DNA of 64,000 nucleotides from Streptomyces sp. LUP30 (GTDB taxonomy: Bacteria; Actinomycetota; Actinomycetes; Streptomycetales; Streptomycetaceae), in the NCBI RefSeq assembly GCF_001746365.1, contig NZ_MJAJ01000026.1, forward strand, positions 1 through 64,000. The letters run 5' to 3'. The translations under genes and the position numbers were made by a program. Below are positions 50,748 to 60,800 of the stretch, piece after piece. How positions within the stretch are numbered: position 1 is the stretch's first letter; each line of letters begins with the position of its first letter. The notes beneath the pieces are model-generated. The model saw nothing but the letters and a program-made list of their open reading frames with translations, was not told the origin of the DNA and did no database searches.

Positions 50748-51752
50748 ATGACAGTCGCCATCGACCGCGCTACCGGCAAGCGCCGCGGTGACCGTGAGCC
50801 GGGGTCCGGGCTCTCCGGACGCCTGAAGCGCGGCTACCACAAGCACTGGTACGCCTACGTGATGATCGCCCCGGTGGCGGTCGTCCTCGGCGTCCTCGTG
50901 CTGTACCCCCTGGTGTACGGCCTCTACCTGACGCTGACCGACGCCAACAGCCTCAACACCGCGCGCACGATCGGCGTCAACCACATCGACGCCACCTACA
51001 AGTTCATCGGCCTGGACAACTACGCCGACATCCTGTGGGGCCCCACCGCCTACGACCGCTTCTGGTCGCACTTCATCTGGACGATCGTGTGGACGGCGGC
51101 CTGCGTCGCCCTGCACTACGGCCTCGGCCTCGGCCTCGCCCTGCTCCTCAACCAGAAGCTGCGCGGACGGACCCTGTACCGGATGGTCCTGGTGCTGCCC
51201 TGGGCGGTGCCCACGTTCGTCACGGTCTTCGGCTGGCGTTTCATGCTCGCCGACGGCGGCGTCATCAACTCCGCGCTGGACGCCCTGCATCTGCCCTCGC
51301 CCCTGTGGCTGGAGGACACCTTCTGGCAGCGGGTCGCCGCGATCATGGTCAACACCTGGTGCGGTGTGCCGTTCATGATGATCTCGCTGCTCGGCGGCCT
51401 GCAGGCGATCGACGCCTCCCTCTACGAGGCCGCCGAGATGGACGGCGCGAGCGCCTGGCAGCGCTTCCGCTACGTCACCCTGCCGGGTCTGCGCTCGGTC
51501 AGCTCGACCGTCGTCCTGCTGGGCATCATCTGGACGTTCAACCAGTTCGCCGTCATCTTCCTGCTGTTCGGCAACACCGCTCCCGACGCGCAGATCCTGG
51601 TCACCTGGGCGTACTACCTCGGCTTCGGACAGCAGCCGCGTGACTTCGCGCAGTCCGCCGCCTACGGCATCCTGCTGCTGGCCATCCTGATCGTCTTCAC
51701 CTCGTTCTACCGCCGCTGGCTGAACCGCAACGAGCAGCAGCTCGCGATCTGA
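50748..51752 (+). CDS. malF: Maltose ABC transporter permease
   Basis: A 334-residue integral membrane subunit with six helices. The cytoplasmic EAA loop EAAEMDGASAWQRFRYVTLP contacts the ATPase. The first helix follows KRGYHKHWYAYVMIAPVAV. The gap to malE is filled by the stem-loop; the gap to malG is 13 bases. The ATPase subunit is not encoded nearby; MsiK commonly serves this purpose in streptomycetes. Confidence 0.95.
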   Translation: MTVAIDRATGKRRGDREPGSGLSGRLKRGYHKHWYAYVMIAPVAVVLGVLVLYPLVYGLYLTLTDANSLNTARTIGVNHIDATYKFIGLDNYADILWGPTAYDRFWSHFIWTIVWTAACVALHYGLGLGLALLLNQKLRGRTLYRMVLVLPWAVPTFVTVFGWRFMLADGGVINSALDALHLPSPLWLEDTFWQRVAAIMVNTWCGVPFMMISLLGGLQAIDASLYEAAEMDGASAWQRFRYVTLPGLRSVSSTVVLLGIIWTFNQFAVIFLLFGNTAPDAQILVTWAYYLGFGQQPRDFAQSAAYGILLLAILIVFTSFYRRWLNRNEQQLAI

Positions 51753-51765
51753 GGCAGGAGTCCCC

Positions 51766-52674
51766 ATGAGTACCACCACAGCCGAGACCCCCGCCCCGGT
51801 GGCCGAGCAGCGTTCCGCCGAGGCCCCGCGCCGGGCCCGGCGACGCGGCGAGAACAGCCTCGCCGGCTCGCTCGCCTCGCACGGCGTCCTGGTCGTCGCG
51901 AGCCTGATCGCGCTCTTCCCGATCGCGTGGCTGGTCTATCTGTCCCTCGGCCCGGACAAGGACGACTATCTGCACCCGGGCGGCATCTGGGACAAGATGA
52001 CGTTCGCCAACTACTCGTTCGTCCTCCAGCACACCGAGTTCCTCGACTGGCTGAAGAGCTCGCTCATCGTCACGCTCGGCACCACCGCCATCGGCGTGCT
52101 CATCGCCGCCACCACCGGCTACGCCGTCTCGCGCATGCGCTTCCCCGGCTACAAGAAGTTCATGTGGGTGCTGCTCGTCACCCAGATGTTCCCGGTCGCC
52201 GTGCTCATGGTGCCGATGTACCAGATCCTGTCCGACCTGCAGCTCATCGACAACTACCTCGGCCTGATCCTCGTCTACTGCACGACGGTCATCCCGTACA
52301 GCGCCTGGCTGCTCAAGGGGTACTTCGACACCATCCCCTTCGAGATCGACGAGGCGGGACGCGTCGACGGGCTCACCCCGTTCGGCACCTTCTTCCGACT
52401 GGTGCTCCCGCTGGCCAAGCCCGGCCTCGCGGTAGCCGCCTTCTACAACTTCCTCACCGCGTTCAGCGAGGTCGCCTTCGCCTCGACGTTCATGCTCAGC
52501 GACGACAAGTACACGCTTGCCGTCGGTCTGCAGTCGTTCGTCAGCGAGCACGACGCCCAGCGCAACCTGATGGCCGCCACGGCCGTGCTGATCGCGATAC
52601 CCGCCGCCGCGTTCTTCTACCTCGTGCAGAAGAACCTGGTGACCGGACTGACCGCGGGCGGCACCAAGGGGTGA
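51766..52674 (+). CDS. malG: Maltose ABC transporter permease
   Basis: A 302-residue second permease with the EAA-type loop EIDEAGRVDGLTPFGTFFRLVLP. Six hydrophobic segments, e.g. GVLVVASLIALFPIAWLVYL and FMWVLLVTQMFPVAVLMVP. GGCAGGAG precedes the ATG. It forms the channel together with MalF. Confidence 0.95.
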   Translation: MSTTTAETPAPVAEQRSAEAPRRARRRGENSLAGSLASHGVLVVASLIALFPIAWLVYLSLGPDKDDYLHPGGIWDKMTFANYSFVLQHTEFLDWLKSSLIVTLGTTAIGVLIAATTGYAVSRMRFPGYKKFMWVLLVTQMFPVAVLMVPMYQILSDLQLIDNYLGLILVYCTTVIPYSAWLLKGYFDTIPFEIDEAGRVDGLTPFGTFFRLVLPLAKPGLAVAAFYNFLTAFSEVAFASTFMLSDDKYTLAVGLQSFVSEHDAQRNLMAATAVLIAIPAAAFFYLVQKNLVTGLTAGGTKG

Positions 52675-52823
52675 CGCAGCCCCGCCTGCTCGGTCCCCCG
52701 AAAAGCCCGGGGCGGCCGCGGTCGCCATCCGACCCCGCTGTGACCGCGGCCGCCTCGTCACCCGTTCTCCAGACATCCCCGAACACCCCTGACCCGATGA
52801 CTCCGTTAGGTACCAAGGACGCC

Positions 52824-54512
52824 ATGAGCCAGCAGCCCGCAGCCCCGGCCCCCGCCCCCACCTCGGCCGTCGTCACCGTCGCCAAGCGCCGCGACTGGTG
52901 GCGGGACGCGGTGATCTACCAGGTCTACCCCCGCAGCTTCGCCGACAGCGACGGCGACGGCATGGGCGACCTGGAAGGCGTCCGCTCCCGTCTGCCGTAC
53001 CTGCGCGACCTCGGCGTGGACGCCGTGTGGCTCAGCCCCTTCTACGCATCCCCGCAGGCCGACGCCGGCTACGACGTGGCCGACTACCGCGCGGTGGACC
53101 CGATGTTCGGCAACCTGCTCGACGCCGACGCCCTGATCCGCGACGCCCATGAGCTGGGTCTGCGGATCATCGTCGACCTGGTGCCGAACCACTCCTCCGA
53201 CCAGCACGAGTGGTTCAAGCGGGCGCTCGCGGAGGGCCCCGGCTCGTCCCTGCGCGACCGCTACCACTTCCGCCCCGGCAAGGGGGTCAGCGGCGAACTC
53301 CCGCCCAACGACTGGGAGTCCATCTTCGGCGGCCCGGCGTGGACGCGGATCACCGAACCGGACGGCTCGGCCGGCGAGTGGTACCTCCACCTCTTCGCCC
53401 CCGAACAGCCCGACTTCAACTGGGACCACCCGGCCGTCGGCGACGAGTTCCGCTCCATCCTGCGCTTCTGGCTCGACATGGGCGTCGACGGATTCCGCAT
53501 CGACGTGGCCCACGGCCTGGTCAAGGCCGCCGGGCTCCCCGACCTCGGCGCCCACGACCAGCTGAAACTGCTGGGCAACGATGTCATGCCGTTCTTCGAC
53601 CAGGACGGCGTCCACGAGATCTACCGCCAGTGGCGGCTGATCCTGGACGAGTACTCCGGCGAGCAGATCTTCGTGGCGGAGGCGTGGACCCCGACGATCG
53701 AGCGCACCGCGAACTACGTCCGCCCCGACGAACTCCACCAGGCGTTCAACTTCCAGTACCTGAGCACCGCGTGGGACGCGGCGGAGCTGCGCGAGGTCAT
53801 CGACCGCACCCTGGACTCGATGCGGCCGGTCGGCGCACCGGCCACCTGGGTCCTGTCCAACCACGACGTCACCCGCCACGCGACGCGCTTCGCCAACCCG
53901 CCCGGCCTCGGCACCCAGATCCGCACCGCGGGCGACCGCGAACTCGGCCTGCGCCGGGCCAGGGCGGCCACGCTGCTGATGCTGGCGCTGCCCGGCTCCG
54001 CGTACGTGTACCAGGGCGAGGAACTCGGTCTGCCCGACGTCGTCGACCTGGCCGACGAGGTCCGCCAGGACCCGGCCTACTTCCGCGGCGCCGGCCAGGA
54101 CGGCTTCCGCGACGGCTGCCGGGTGCCGATCCCGTGGACGCGCGAAGGCTCGTCGTACGGCTTCGGCGACGGCGGCAGCTGGCTCCCCCAGCCCGCAGGC
54201 TGGGGCGAGCTGAGCGTGGCGGCCCAGACGGGGGCCCCGGGTTCGACCCTGGAGCTGTACCGCTCGGCCCTCGGCATCCGCAGTTCCCGCCCCGACCTGG
54301 GCGCCGGCGACTCGGTGGAGTGGCTGAAGGCCCCGGAGGGCGTCCTCGCCTTCCGGCGCGGGGAGTTCGTGTGCGTCGCGAACACGACGGGGGAGTCCGT
54401 GACGACCCCGGCGTACGGGCGGGTGCTGCTCGCGAGCGACGAGGTGACCGAGACGGACGCCGGCGAGGCGAAGCTGCCGGCGGACACGACGGTCTGGTTC
54501 ACGACCGCGTGA
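52824..54512 (+). CDS. aglA: GH13 alpha-glucosidase (cytoplasmic)
   Basis: A 562-residue GH13 enzyme without a signal peptide that hydrolyses imported maltose/maltodextrin. GH13 regions: DLVPNHSS, GFRIDVAH (nucleophile D227), VAEAW (acid/base E286) and SNHDVTRH (transition-state D). Typical GH13_30-type N-terminus WWRDAVIYQVYPRSFADSDGDGMGDL. AAGGA precedes the ATG; an in-frame ATG nine codons upstream is possible. Ends the mal operon, 149 bases after malG. Confidence 0.94.
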   Translation: MSQQPAAPAPAPTSAVVTVAKRRDWWRDAVIYQVYPRSFADSDGDGMGDLEGVRSRLPYLRDLGVDAVWLSPFYASPQADAGYDVADYRAVDPMFGNLLDADALIRDAHELGLRIIVDLVPNHSSDQHEWFKRALAEGPGSSLRDRYHFRPGKGVSGELPPNDWESIFGGPAWTRITEPDGSAGEWYLHLFAPEQPDFNWDHPAVGDEFRSILRFWLDMGVDGFRIDVAHGLVKAAGLPDLGAHDQLKLLGNDVMPFFDQDGVHEIYRQWRLILDEYSGEQIFVAEAWTPTIERTANYVRPDELHQAFNFQYLSTAWDAAELREVIDRTLDSMRPVGAPATWVLSNHDVTRHATRFANPPGLGTQIRTAGDRELGLRRARAATLLMLALPGSAYVYQGEELGLPDVVDLADEVRQDPAYFRGAGQDGFRDGCRVPIPWTREGSSYGFGDGGSWLPQPAGWGELSVAAQTGAPGSTLELYRSALGIRSSRPDLGAGDSVEWLKAPEGVLAFRRGEFVCVANTTGESVTTPAYGRVLLASDEVTETDAGEAKLPADTTVWFTTA

Positions 54513-54564
54513 CCGCGGGACCGCGGGGCCGTCTCAGCTCCTGAGGGCCCGAACGCCGCGCGCA

Positions 54565-54597
54565 GGGCCCGCCGTTCCTCCTCAGGTCGGCGGGCCT
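54565..54597. terminator. Hairpin after aglA
   Basis: GGCCCGCCG pairs with CGGCGGGCC around a 13-base loop 53 bases after the aglA stop. It sits between convergent genes and could act in both directions. Confidence 0.75.
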
Positions 54598-54624
54598 TCG
54601 GCGTGCGGGGGTCGTTCTCGCCGG

Positions 54625-55310
54625 CTACGCGGGACGTCGTGCCAGAAGGTAGGTGCGTCGGCTCGGATGTTCGACCCCGGGATGCGGTTCCCGGTCGAGG
54701 CGCGCGGTGAGGGCGAGGCCGGCCCGGTCGAGGGCCGCCGTCTCCGCGGCCGGGTCGAGGTAGCGGAAGGTCAGGTCGACGGAGTGGCCCCACCACTCGT
54801 CGAGGTGGGCCTCCTCTCCGGCGCGCAGATCCGGGTCGCTGGTGTGGAAGGCGACGAGCACGGGGGCTCCGGGCCGCAGCACCCGGGCGAACTCGGCGTA
54901 GGCGGCGGCCCGTTCGGCCGGTCCGAGATGGATCACCGCGTAGAGGCACAGGAAGCGCCCAGGGCGCCCGAGCGGATCGGCAGGGCGCTCATGTCCGCCG
55001 CGAGGAACGGCAGACCGGTCCCGCGGCGCGCCACGGCGCACATGGCCGGGGACAGGTCCACGCCGAACGGCCGGGCGGCGAGGCGGGCGTCGTGCCGGGA
55101 GGCGAGGCGGCCCGTCACCTGGCCCGGACCGCAGCCGACGTCCGCGACCGGGCCGTCGGCGGCCAGTTCGGCGAAGGCGTCCAGCAGGGCGCGGTCGAGG
55201 GGCTTGCCGTCGAGTTCGTCGCCGATCTCACGGGCGTAGCGCTCGGCCACGGCGTCGTAACTGCGGCGGGTCGTCAGGGGTGTCCCGGCGTCCGGGGAGC
55301 CGGCCGTCAT
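54625..55310 (-). pseudogene. Class I SAM-dependent methyltransferase, disrupted by a -1 frameshift
   Basis: The N-terminal half (MTAGSPDAGTPLTTRRSYDAV, SAM loop VADVGCGPGQVTGRLA, PFGVDLSPAMCAVARRG) is read in one frame and stops near 54933. The C-terminal half (FLCLYAVIHLGPAERAAAYAEF to TYLLARRPA) continues in a frame shifted by one base near 54960, in the sequence GCCCTGGGCGCTTCC. Joined, the two would form a normal protein of about 228 residues. The start overlaps the GNAT gene stop as ATGA. It could be a genuine pseudogene, programmed shift or a sequencing error. Confidence 0.75.
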
Positions 55311-56065
55311 GCCCAATTCCGGCCGGGGCGGACCAGGACCTCGGACCCGATCGGGGTGAACCCGGTGGCGAGGAAGGCGCGCAGGGAGCGCGCGTTCCCC
55401 GGGGCGACGGCCGCGAAGATAGGCTCGCCCTCGGGGACCAGGGTCAGCGCGTCGCCCAGCAGCGACCTGCCCCGTCCGCGGTCGCCGTCCTCGGGGCGGT
55501 GCAGTTCGACGCTGATCTCGGGCCGTCCGGCGAGTCCCGCCGCGAGGGTGACCAGTCCCCGGGTGTCGCCGAACACCCTGACGTCGGAACGCAGTTGCCG
55601 CGCGAACCGGACCCGGGGGTGCTCGTCGGCCCCGGTGAGCGGGAGCAGCCGGGCGGGGCCGCCGGCGCCACGGCCCACCAGGGTGGCGTCGACGACGCCG
55701 ATCCAGCCTCCGGGCCCGGCCAGGGCGCGCAGGAAGTCCGGGGACAGGGAGCCGCCGAACCCGTCGGGGCCGTGGGCGCGCACCTTCGGGGCGGGCAGCG
55801 CGGTGGCGACGACGGCGTGGCCGGTGAAGGCGACCGAGCACTCCAGGCCGCCGGGCAGTGCGGGCAGGACCGTGACGGCCCCGTCGGCCGGCGGAAAGCG
55901 CCCTTCGGCGGCGTCGAGCAGGCGCCCCAGCAGCGGGTGCGGAGACGGCGACGCGGGCGGGGACGCAGACGGCGAGGCAGACGGCGACGCAGGCCGATCC
56001 GTGGGCGCGGGCGCGGTGTCCCGGGTTCCGCGCGGGGCGGTCCGGTCGGGGGAGTCGGGGGTCAT
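55307..56065 (-). CDS. GNAT-like acetyltransferase
   Basis: A 252-residue protein with a low-complexity N-terminus (SPSASPSASPPASPSPHP repeats), a middle beta-rich section and a C-terminal GNAT-like end (FAAVAPGNARSLRAFLATGF), where GNARSLRAFLATGF is the acetyl-CoA pocket pattern. The catalytic part is otherwise divergent. It starts MTPDSPDRTAPRG. It overlaps the downstream methyltransferase gene by four bases, indicating an operon. Substrate unknown. Confidence 0.75.
   Translation of the reverse strand: MTPDSPDRTAPRGTRDTAPAPTDRPASPSASPSASPPASPSPHPLLGRLLDAAEGRFPPADGAVTVLPALPGGLECSVAFTGHAVVATALPAPKVRAHGPDGFGGSLSPDFLRALAGPGGWIGVVDATLVGRGAGGPARLLPLTGADEHPRVRFARQLRSDVRVFGDTRGLVTLAAGLAGRPEISVELHRPEDGDRGRGRSLLGDALTLVPEGEPIFAAVAPGNARSLRAFLATGFTPIGSEVLVRPGRNWA
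55928..55995 (-). repeat. Repeated SASP codons in the GNAT-like gene
   Basis: Four to five 12-base units (GACGCGGGC/GACGCAGAC-type on the plus strand) code Ser-Ala-Ser-Pro runs in the N-terminal tail, a likely disordered linker. Confidence 0.5.
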
Positions 56066-56189
56066 CGGGGGATTCAAGCAGGGCGCGGCGGGTCCTTCGA
56101 CCGAGCAACCGCCCCACCGTCCCCCGGCCGCCGGGGTGTTGCCGCTCATCCGGCCGCCCTTTCTCGCAGATCCTTCACGCCACCCCCCT

Positions 56190-56249
56190 GCACTTTTCGG
56201 CCGACGACCCTTAACATCACGCCACTGCAAGGTTTCTGAAAGATTGCAG
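56190..56249 (+). promoter_or_regulatory. Amylase promoter and MalR-type inverted repeat
   Basis: TGCACT and TAACAT are separated by 17 bases (56190-56218), a plausible promoter. CTGCAA-N13-TTGCAG (56225-56249) follows, overlapping the predicted transcript start, with TGAAAG and a second GCAAG direct repeat 22 bases apart. Repression by MalR and relief by maltodextrins are inferred. Confidence 0.7.
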
Positions 56250-56279
56250 CAAGAGCCTTCAAAGACGAAGGAACCCCAC

Positions 56280-57665
56280 ATGACACGCAGCAGACCCCTT
56301 TCGGGCGCCCTCGCCCTGGCCGCCGCTCTGGCCGCCGTGATCGTCCCCGGCGCTTCCACCGCCGCCGCCGCCCCACCCGGCGCCAAGGACGTCACCGCCG
56401 TCCTCTTCGAGTGGAACTACGCCTCGGTCGCCAAGGAGTGCACGAACGCCCTCGGTCCCGCCGGCTACGGATACGTGCAGGTCTCCCCGCCCGCCGAGCA
56501 CATACAGGGCTCGCAGTGGTGGACGTCGTACCAGCCCGTCAGTTACCGGATCGCCGGGCGGCTCGGCGACCGTACGGCGTTCCGGAACATGGTGAACACC
56601 TGCCACGCGGCGGGTGTCAAGGTCGTCGTCGACACGGTGATCAACCACATGGCGGCGGGCAGCGGCACCGGCACCGGCGGCTCGTCGTACACGAAGTACG
56701 ACTACCCGGGCCTGTACTCCTCCTACGACTTCGACGACTGCACCTCCCGGATCTCGAACTACGCGGACCGCTGGAACGTCCAGCACTGCGAACTCGTCGG
56801 GCTCGCCGACCTGGACACCGGCGAGGAGTACGTCCGCAGGACCATCGCCGGGTATCTGAACGACCTGCTCACCTTGGGCGTCGACGGCTTCCGCATCGAC
56901 GCGGCCAAGCACATCGACACCGCCGACCTCGCGAACATCAAGTCCCGGCTCACGAACCCCGGCGTGTACTGGAAGCAGGAGGTCATCTACGGCTCCGGCG
57001 AGGCCGTCCAGCCCACCGAGTACACCGGCAACGGGGACGTCCAGGAGTTCCGCTACGCCTATGACCTCAAGCGCGTCTTCACCAACGAGAACCTCGCCTA
57101 TCTGAAGAACTACGGCGAGGGCTGGGGGTACCTGAGCAACTCGGTCGCGGGCGTCTTCGTCGACAACCACGACACCGAGCGCAACGGCTCCACCCTGAAC
57201 TACAAGGACGGCGCGAACTACACCCTCGCCAACGTCTTCATGCTCGCCTACCCCTACGGCGCGCCGGACGTGAACTCCGGCTACGAGTGGACGGACGCGG
57301 ACGCCGGCCCGCCCGACGGCGGCGCCGTCACCGCGTGCTGGCAGGGCGGCTGGAAGTGCCAGCACGCCTGGCCGGAGATCCAGCGCATGGTCGCCTTCCG
57401 CAACGCCACGCGCGGCGAGCCGGTCGGCAACTGGTGGGACGACGGCGGCGACGCGATCGCCTTCGGGCGGGGCGCGAAGGGCTATGTGGCCATCAACCAC
57501 GAGAGCGGCTCGCTGAGCCGGACGTTCCAGACCGGGCTCCCCGCGGGCACGTACTGCAACGTGCAGAACAACACCTCCGTCAGCGTGAACTCCTCGGGGC
57601 AGTTCACGGCGACTCTGGGGGCCGACACGGCGCTGGCGCTCTACGCGGGCAAGTCCAGCTGCTGA
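56280..57665 (+). CDS. Secreted alpha-amylase (GH13)
   Basis: Hydrolyses starch outside the cell. The 461-residue protein has a signal peptide (cleavage near residue 31, STAAAAPPG) and a catalytic GH13_32-like domain: FEWNYASVAKECTNALGPAGYGYVQVSPP, VDTVINHM, GFRIDAAKHI (D207), KQEVIYG (E234) and VDNHDTERNG (D298). A C-terminal beta domain ends QFTATLGADTALALYAGKSSC. No starch-binding CBM20 module is present, making it smaller than 566-residue homologues. GAAGGAAC precedes the ATG. Confidence 0.96.
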   Translation: MTRSRPLSGALALAAALAAVIVPGASTAAAAPPGAKDVTAVLFEWNYASVAKECTNALGPAGYGYVQVSPPAEHIQGSQWWTSYQPVSYRIAGRLGDRTAFRNMVNTCHAAGVKVVVDTVINHMAAGSGTGTGGSSYTKYDYPGLYSSYDFDDCTSRISNYADRWNVQHCELVGLADLDTGEEYVRRTIAGYLNDLLTLGVDGFRIDAAKHIDTADLANIKSRLTNPGVYWKQEVIYGSGEAVQPTEYTGNGDVQEFRYAYDLKRVFTNENLAYLKNYGEGWGYLSNSVAGVFVDNHDTERNGSTLNYKDGANYTLANVFMLAYPYGAPDVNSGYEWTDADAGPPDGGAVTACWQGGWKCQHAWPEIQRMVAFRNATRGEPVGNWWDDGGDAIAFGRGAKGYVAINHESGSLSRTFQTGLPAGTYCNVQNNTSVSVNSSGQFTATLGADTALALYAGKSSC

Positions 57666-57675
57666 GGCGGCCTGT

Positions 57676-57721
57676 GAGCAAGGGTCGTGAAAGTTCTTTC
57701 TCGTTCTTTCATGACCCTTGC
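57676..57721. promoter_or_regulatory. 17-bp inverted repeat between amylase and amylopullulanase
   Basis: AGCAAGGGTCGTGAAAG pairs with CTTTCATGACCCTTGCT (one mismatch) around a 12-base loop. It starts 11 bases after the amylase stop. The right arm contains the presumed -35 TTGCTG of the next gene (with TACCGT at 57741-57746). It may terminate the amylase mRNA, act as operator, or both. TGAAAG-N12-CTTTCA inside it occurs also at malR. Confidence 0.75.
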
Positions 57722-57830
57722 TGTAAAGCTTGCGTCGGCGATACCGTCGCGCGGGCGCCCGGCGACGCAGTCGCGCCCCAGGCGCAGGGGTCGGACCCAA
57801 CAGAGCCGCAGCCGCAAGGAGTTCCCACCT

Positions 57831-60800
57831 GTGATACCGAGATGGCCGGCGCCCGGGACGCGCCGAACCGCCCGCGCCGGACGAGTGGCCGCCGTCGCCG
57901 TGGCCGCCCTGGCCGCCGCCCTGGTCCAGCCGCTCGCGGCGCGGGCCGACAGCCCGCCCCCGCCCCCCTCCGACGCGAAGCTCGCCGCCGAGCCCGCCCG
58001 GCACGACGACACCCGTGAGCAGTTCTACTTCGTCATGCCGGACCGCTTCGCCAACGGCACCACCGCCAACGACCGCGGCGGACTGACCGGCTCGCGGCTG
58101 TCCACCGGCTACGACCCCACCGACAAGGGCTTCTACCAGGGCGGCGACCTCAAGGGCCTGACGAAGAAGCTCGACTACATCAAGGGCCTCGGCACCACCG
58201 CCATCTGGATGGCCCCGATCTTCAAGAACCAGCCGGTGCAGGGCACGGGGGCCGACGCCTCCGCCGGCTACCACGGCTACTGGATCACCGACTTCACCCA
58301 GGTCGACCCGCACTTCGGCACCAACGAGGACCTGCAGAGCCTCATCGCCAAGGCGCACGCCAAGGGCATGAAGGTCTTCTTCGACGTCATCACCAATCAC
58401 ACCGCCGACGTCGTCGACTACGCGGAGAAGTCCTACGACTACCTGTCCAAGGGCGCGTTCCCGTATCTGGCGAAGGACGGCACACCCTTCGACGACGCCG
58501 ACCACGCCGACGGCCGGTCGGAGTTCCCGGCCGTGGACGCGGACTCCTTCCCCCGCACCCCGACGGTCCCCGCCGCGAAGAAGAACGCCAAGACGCCGTC
58601 CTGGCTCAACGACCCCACGATGTACCACAACCGCGGTGACTCGACCTACGCCGGCGAGTCCACTGCGTACGGCGACTTCTCCGGGCTCGACGACCTGTGG
58701 ACCGAGCGTCCCGAGGTCGTCCGCGGGATGGAGAAGATCTACCAGCGCTGGGTGCGCGACTTCGACATCGACGGCTTCCGGATCGACACCGTCAAGCACG
58801 TGGACATGCAGTTCTGGACCCAGTGGGCGACGGCCCTCGACGCCTACGCGGCCAAGCAGGGCCGTGACGACTTCTTCATGTTCGGCGAGGTCTACTCCGC
58901 CGACACGTCGGTCACGTCCCCGTACGTCACCCGGGGCCGTCTCGACGCCACTCTCGACTTCCCCTTCCAGGACGCGGCCCGCCAGTACGCCTCCCAGGGA
59001 GGCAGCGCGAAGAAGCTCGCGTCCGTCTTCGCCGACGACTACAAGTACACGACCGACAAGGCCAACGCCTACGAGCAGGTCACCTTCCTCGGCAACCACG
59101 ACATGGGCCGCATCGGGTACTTCCTGAAGCAGGACGACCCCAAGGCCACCGACGCCGAACTCCTCGCCAAGGACGAACTCGCCAACGAGCTGATGTTCCT
59201 CAGCCGCGGCAATCCGGTCGTCTACTACGGCGACGAGCAGGGCTTCACCGGCTCCGGCGGCGACAAGGACGCCCGCCAGACCATGTTCGCCTCCAAGGTC
59301 GCCGACTACCTCGACGACGACGAGATCGGCACCGACCGCACCCACGCGAGCGACGCCTACGACGCCTCCGCCCCCCTGTACCGGCAGATCGCGGGCCTCG
59401 CCGCACTCCGCAGGGCCAACCCGGCCCTCACCGACGGCGTCCAGACCGAGCGCTACGCGGCCGACGGTCCCGGCGTCTACGCCTTCTCCCGCAGCGGCCT
59501 CGGCAAGGACCCGGCCGAGTACGTCGTCGCCTTCAACAACGCCGGCACGGCGAAGGAGGCGACGTTCGCAACCGGTTCCGCGAACACCGCGTTCCGCGGG
59601 ATCCACGGCACGAGGAAGACGGTCACGTCCGGAGCCGACGAGAAAATCACGGTAACCGTTCCCGCGGGCTCGGCGATCGTCCTCAAGGCCGACCGCAGGC
59701 CGGCCGCCCCCGCCGCCCGGCCGACGATCACGCTGCACGCCCCCGCCGCCGGCGCCACCGGCACCGTGGAACTCGGCGCGGACGTCGGGGGAGGCGGGCG
59801 GCTCGACCGCGTCGTGTTCGCCGCCCAGACCGGCGACGGCAGGTGGCGGACCCTCGGCTCCGCCGACCACGCCCCCTACAAGGTCACCCAGACGATCGGC
59901 GCGGACGTGCCGGCCGGCACCCCCCTGCGCTACAAGGCCGTCGTCGTGGACTCCGCCGGGCGCACCTCCGCCGCCACCGCCGCCTCCGTGACCGGCACCC
60001 CGCCCGCCGAGGAGGTTCCCACCGCGTCCTCGCGCGACTACGCGATCGTCCACTACAAGCGCACCGACGGCGACTACGCCGACTGGGGCCTGTACGCCTG
60101 GGGCGACCTCGCCGACGGCGAGTCGACCACCTGGCCCGCGAGCCACCCGTTCGCAGGCCGGGACGCGTACGGCGCCTTCGCGTACGTCAAGCTGAAGCCG
60201 GGCGCGTCGAGCGTGGGCTTCCTCGTCATCGACAAGGCGGGGAACAAGGACGTCTCCGCCGACCGCACCGTGGACGTCACCAAGACCGGTGAGGTCTGGA
60301 TCGAGCAGGGCAAGGAGGCGGTCCTCACGCAACGGCCCGACTACCCGGCCCAGGACACCGCGAAGGCCGTCCTGCACTACCACCGTGCCGACGGGGACTA
60401 CGACGGCTGGGGTCTGCACGTCTGGACGGGCGCCGCGAACCCCACCGAATGGTCCAAGCCCCTCCAGCCGGCCCGGACCGACGCCTACGGCGCGGTCTTC
60501 GAGGTGCCGCTCGCCGCCGGCGCCACCAGCCTGAGCTACATCGTCCACAAGGGGGACGAGAAGGATCTCGCCGCCGACCGTTCGCTGGACCTCACCGCGA
60601 ACGGCCACGAGGTGTGGCTGCTGAACGGGCAGGAGAAGTACCTGCTCCCGCAGCCGGCCGGGTCCGCGGCGGCCCTCGACCTCACCACCTCCAAGGCGGT
60701 CTGGATCGACCGGAACACCGTGGCCTGGAACGGCTCGCAGGGCGCCGCCTCCACGCAGCTGCTCTACAGCCGTGAGGGCGCGATCGCGGTCGAGGACGGC

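Noticed and set aside
57676..57721. A pure transcription terminator for the amylase
   Set aside because: Arms are unusually A/T-rich for a streptomycete terminator, the sequence overlaps the presumed -35 region of the next gene, and the inner half-sites recur at malR. An operator role is at least as likely, so it was listed as regulatory.
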